40,313 nt of DNA from an uncultured Campylobacter sp. (GTDB lineage: Bacteria; Campylobacterota; Campylobacteria; Campylobacterales; Campylobacteraceae): the NCBI RefSeq assembly GCF_938045465.1, contig NZ_CALIBF010000198.1:1-40313 (forward strand). Direction: 5' to 3'. Below the pieces are notes generated by a model that was given only the letters and a program-made list of their open reading frames with translations, did not search any database and was not told the origin of the DNA. Below are positions 38,056 to 40,313 of the stretch, piece by piece. Position 1 is the stretch's first letter, and each line of letters begins with the position of its first letter. Position numbers and translations under genes: made by a program.

Positions 38056-39141
38056 ATGAGCGATTTCATCTGCACGGGCTGTGGTAAGCACGCGCCCATC
38101 GATACTTTGAGCTATAAATGCGACTGCGGTGGGCTGTATAAACTAAACTCCGATGCGCCTAAATTTAACCCCGCGCTCGTAGATCAAAGCGAGTTTAGCA
38201 TCTTTAGATACCGCAGGTTTATGGGTATCGACACGGCTAAATTTAGAGAAATTTCGATGGGCGAGGGGCTCACGGCGAGCGTGAAATTCGGCGAAAATCT
38301 CTATCTCAAGCTCGATTACGCGATGCCTACGCTTTCGTTCAAAGATCGCGGCGCGGCGGTTTTGGCGCTGCATGCTAAAAATATCGGCGTGAAAAAGGTG
38401 CTGCAAGACTCCAGCGGCAACGCGGGCAATGCCGTGGCGGCGTATTGCGCCCGCGCGGGCATCGAGTGCGAAATTTACGTCCCTAAAGGCACATCGCCTA
38501 AAAAGATCGATATGATCAAAAGCCACGGCGCGCACGTCACGGTGTTTGACGGCAGCCGCGACGAGACGGCGGATGCGTGCCGCAAAAAGGCCGCGCAGGA
38601 GCAGATCTATTACGCCAACCACGTCTATAATCCGATCTTTTACGAGGGCACGAAGAGCTACGTTTATGAGATCTACGAGCAGCTGGGCAGGGTGCCGCGC
38701 AATATCTTCATCCCCGTGGGCAACGGCACGCTACTGCTGGGCGCTCAAGCGGCGCTAGGCGAGCTATATGAGGGCGGTCTTATCGAGGCGCTGCCGAAAA
38801 TTTTCATCGTTCAGGGCGAGCATTGCGCTCCGCTTTTTGACGCCAAAGGTGCGGCGCGCGAGATCGAGCCGCAGCCGACGCTGGCGGAGGGCATCGCGAT
38901 CGCAAGACCGATGCGCGCGGCTGAAATTCTCGGCTCTAGCTACGCTGGCGAGCGCGAGGTGATCTTAGCGAGCGAGAGCGACATACTGCCTGCCAGAGCG
39001 GCTCTTGCGCGCGGCGGATTTTACGTCGAGCACACGACCGCGGCTACCTACGCGGCGTATCTGCGCTACAAAGAAAGCTGCGATCTGCAAGGAGATAGCA
39101 TCATCCCGCTTTGCGGCGCGGGGCTGAAGAGCGATCATTAA
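38056..39141 (+). CDS. Threonine-synthase-like PLP enzyme with N-terminal zinc-finger-like motif
   Basis: The 361-residue protein belongs to the tryptophan-synthase-beta (fold type II) superfamily, closest in layout to archaeal-type threonine synthase. The PLP lysine is Lys96 in LSFKDRGAA, the substrate loop is SSGNAGNAV, and the PLP-phosphate glycine loop is PVGNGTLLLG. An N-terminal CTGCG plus CDCGG (Cys6, Cys9, Cys22, Cys24) is a rubredoxin-like metal site seen in that group. AGGAG precedes the ATG at 38056. The neighbouring RidA and YheO/DauR-like regulator point to an amino-acid dehydratase or lyase role rather than threonine synthesis, but this is inference. Confidence 0.85.
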   Translation: MSDFICTGCGKHAPIDTLSYKCDCGGLYKLNSDAPKFNPALVDQSEFSIFRYRRFMGIDTAKFREISMGEGLTASVKFGENLYLKLDYAMPTLSFKDRGAAVLALHAKNIGVKKVLQDSSGNAGNAVAAYCARAGIECEIYVPKGTSPKKIDMIKSHGAHVTVFDGSRDETADACRKKAAQEQIYYANHVYNPIFYEGTKSYVYEIYEQLGRVPRNIFIPVGNGTLLLGAQAALGELYEGGLIEALPKIFIVQGEHCAPLFDAKGAAREIEPQPTLAEGIAIARPMRAAEILGSSYAGEREVILASESDILPARAALARGGFYVEHTTAATYAAYLRYKESCDLQGDSIIPLCGAGLKSDH

Positions 39142-39544
39142 ATTTAAGCGCTCGTCGTGGAATTCGCGCGGGGCTAGCTAGCGGCGAGGAATTTAAAATT
39201 TTCGCCGCTTTAAATTTAGCGAGTTTGTGAGTTTGTTTTTGGTGAAATTCTAAAAATTTAACGACGCGTAGGCTTTTAAATTTAAACTTGTACCGAAGCG
39301 CGGGAACACCTTTTGTTTGCGGTGTGATACGGCGCGTTTTGTGGACGACTTTGCCGTTAGTTGGATTTGTAAAATTTATCTACGATAATTGGGCAGTCGC
39401 CCTTTAAATTTAAAAATACGATCAAAATTTTATAAAAACTAATCTGCAATGTGCGGTACTGTCCGCACATTTTGTTTATAAAATTTAGCCATTTTTTATC
39501 GCTTTTAACGAGCGAACTTCTACGCAGAGATCAAATTTGCGCGA
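39142..39544. other. Spacer between converging genes
   Basis: No gene is seen in this 403-bp spacer. It is rich in AAATTT and contains the hairpin at 39448-39471. The genes on either side point toward each other. Confidence 0.5.
39448..39471. terminator. Terminator-like hairpin between converging genes
   Basis: AATGTGCGG (39448-39456) pairs perfectly with CCGCACATT (39463-39471) across a 6-nt loop. On the plus strand the stem is followed by TTTGTTT, a moderate U-run, so it can terminate plus-strand transcription. It lies 300 bp after the PLP enzyme gene and about 75 bp beyond the end of the grpB-like gene, so it may serve both directions. Confidence 0.65.
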
Positions 39545-40088
39545 TTATTTTGAATTTTCTTTAGCGATGCGCGTAAATTTAAGCACGAATTCGCTTTTTG
39601 CCGCAGTGTAGGCATCGCGATCGAACTCGAACCGCTTGTAAAGCTCTAATTTAAGCACCTCGTACCGCTTGGCGATATCCGCATTCGCCCGCAAAAAATC
39701 TCTAAAAAATATCTCGTCCGTATCGCCAAAATTTCGCAGATGCACGTGAAAAACGCGCTCGGCAAACCCCGCTTCGGTGTAGCCCTTATTTAGGCTGCAG
39801 CGGCTCTCACTTTCGCTCATTAGCAGGTAGCCCGCGTCTATCAGGCGCTGTTTGGCTGCGGTAATATCCAAGCATTCGATCAAAATATCTACGATCGGCT
39901 TCGCCCAGATCCCGCTTACCGCGGTGCTGCCGATATGGTGGATCTTGATCTCGCTCTCGCAGCAGGCCGCGCAGGATTTCGCGCTCCTGCCTAAAGTATT
40001 CGCTCCAGCGCGGATCGTGCGGCACGAGACGTATCGGAAAGAGCCGCCACAGCTCCTGCAGACTCATCGAAAGGAGTTTATTGCTCAT
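39545..40088 (-). pseudogene. GrpB/UPF0157-family gene, split by a frameshift
   Basis: The N-terminal part (from ATG 40088, GGAGTTAAG upstream) reads LSMSLQELWRLFPIRLVPHD, then PRWSEYF, typical of the GrpB nucleotidyltransferase-like family. The C-terminal part has FNKGYT-like SLNKGYTEAGFAERVFHVHL and FDRDAYTAAKSEFVLKFT. Around 39955-39966 the frame changes: the expected family core IHHIGSTAVSGIWAKPIVDI is present but one base out of step with the N-terminal part. The total of 544 bases is not a multiple of three. It is either a recent pseudogene or a sequencing error. The family's function is poorly defined (nucleotidyltransferase fold, sometimes linked to CoA-kinase fusions). Confidence 0.8.
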
Positions 40089-40123
40089 CTTAACTCCAAA
40101 GTATTGGGTGAAATTTGAATGGA

Positions 40124-40211
40124 TGGCGGGTAGATAGGGATTCGAACCCTAGAAGGCTGACGCCTTACGCGCTTTCGAGGCGCGCTCCTTCGACCGCTCG
40201 GACATCTACCC
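40124..40211 (-). tRNA. tRNA-Ser (anticodon CGA)
   Basis: The reverse strand folds as an 88-nt class II tRNA. The acceptor arms are GGGTAGA and TCTACCC, with discriminator G and encoded CCA at 40124-40126. The anticodon arm CGCGC/GCGCG encloses CTCGAAA, giving anticodon CGA, which reads UCG. The long variable arm (around AAGGCGTCAGCCTT) and the T-arm with GGGTTCGAATCCC fit serine tRNA. All arms pair correctly. Confidence 0.95.
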
Positions 40212-40226
40212 GAATGAAAACGTAAT

Positions 40227-40246
40227 TTAAGCCAAAAATGGCTTAA
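40227..40246. repeat. Hairpin just upstream of tRNA-Ser
   Basis: TTAAGCCA and TGGCTTAA form perfect 8-bp arms around AAAA, 15 bp from the 5' end of the tRNA gene. On the minus strand it precedes the tRNA; no clear U-run follows on either strand. It may be the terminator of an upstream minus-strand gene outside the window or part of the tRNA leader. Confidence 0.45.
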
Positions 40247-40313
40247 TAACAGATTTAAAAATGAAATTCCGCGTGAAATTTCGCCTAATTTTGCGGGCAG
40301 GGGTTGAAATTTA

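Noticed and set aside
1..40313. Prophage, insertion sequence or integron
   Set aside because: No transposase, integrase, capsid or terminase pattern and no terminal inverted repeats with target duplication were seen.

Overview
The window looks like a chromosomal piece of a Campylobacter with fairly high GC for the genus. The clues are the epsilonproteobacterial style of the ribosomal proteins, TATAAT/TAAAAT-type promoters, and an extreme abundance of AAATTT/AAATTC words. The protein set (PldA with a TPR-like N-terminus, Hcp-like Sel1 repeats, dapF, purM, an EptA-like enzyme) also fits an oral species such as C. gracilis. The species is inferred, not shown.

Layout. 1-4.4 kb: 3' end of aroC, a GNAT acetyltransferase carrying a large repetitive insert, two related membrane proteins around a decayed third copy, and a lipoprotein. 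4.4-7.4 kb: two paralogous small Cys-containing envelope proteins, one co-transcribed with a methyltransferase, plus a 43-bp fossil of that methyltransferase gene in a spacer. 7.6-12 kb: AI-2E family permease, YgbA-like protein, an unrecognised three-repeat protein, mobA and pldA. 12-20.5 kb: ilvE, a prohibitin-like protein, hisI(E), an LRR-like protein, an Imm10-like protein, purM, coaE, a Sel1-repeat protein and dapF. 20.5-23.4 kb: a motif-saturated spacer, then a minus-strand group: an AAA ATPase, a possible winged-helix protein and two tiny membrane proteins. 23.6-34.1 kb: the S10-spc ribosomal protein operon from rpsJ to secY and map. 34.6-40.3 kb: an EptA-like phosphoethanolamine transferase, a YheO/DauR-like regulator divergent from ridA plus a threonine-synthase-like PLP enzyme, a frameshifted grpB-family gene and tRNA-Ser(CGA).

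The most interesting signal is not one gene. The hexamer family RAATTY (AAATTT, AAATTC, GAATTT, GAATTC) is piled up in gene-free spacers and in long, in-frame, low-complexity inserts within otherwise ordinary proteins: the GNAT protein, PldA, the HisI-HisE linker and the EptA-like linker, and less clearly the ATPase and the YheO-like regulator. RAATTY is the motif methylated by CtsM and needed for natural transformation in C. jejuni. I therefore propose that these inserts and spacers accumulate DNA-uptake or methylation sites, tolerated in flexible linkers. Other second-look items are a pair of translationally coupled microproteins, promoter-embedded palindromes, and a shared TTTTAGnTAAAATC promoter core.
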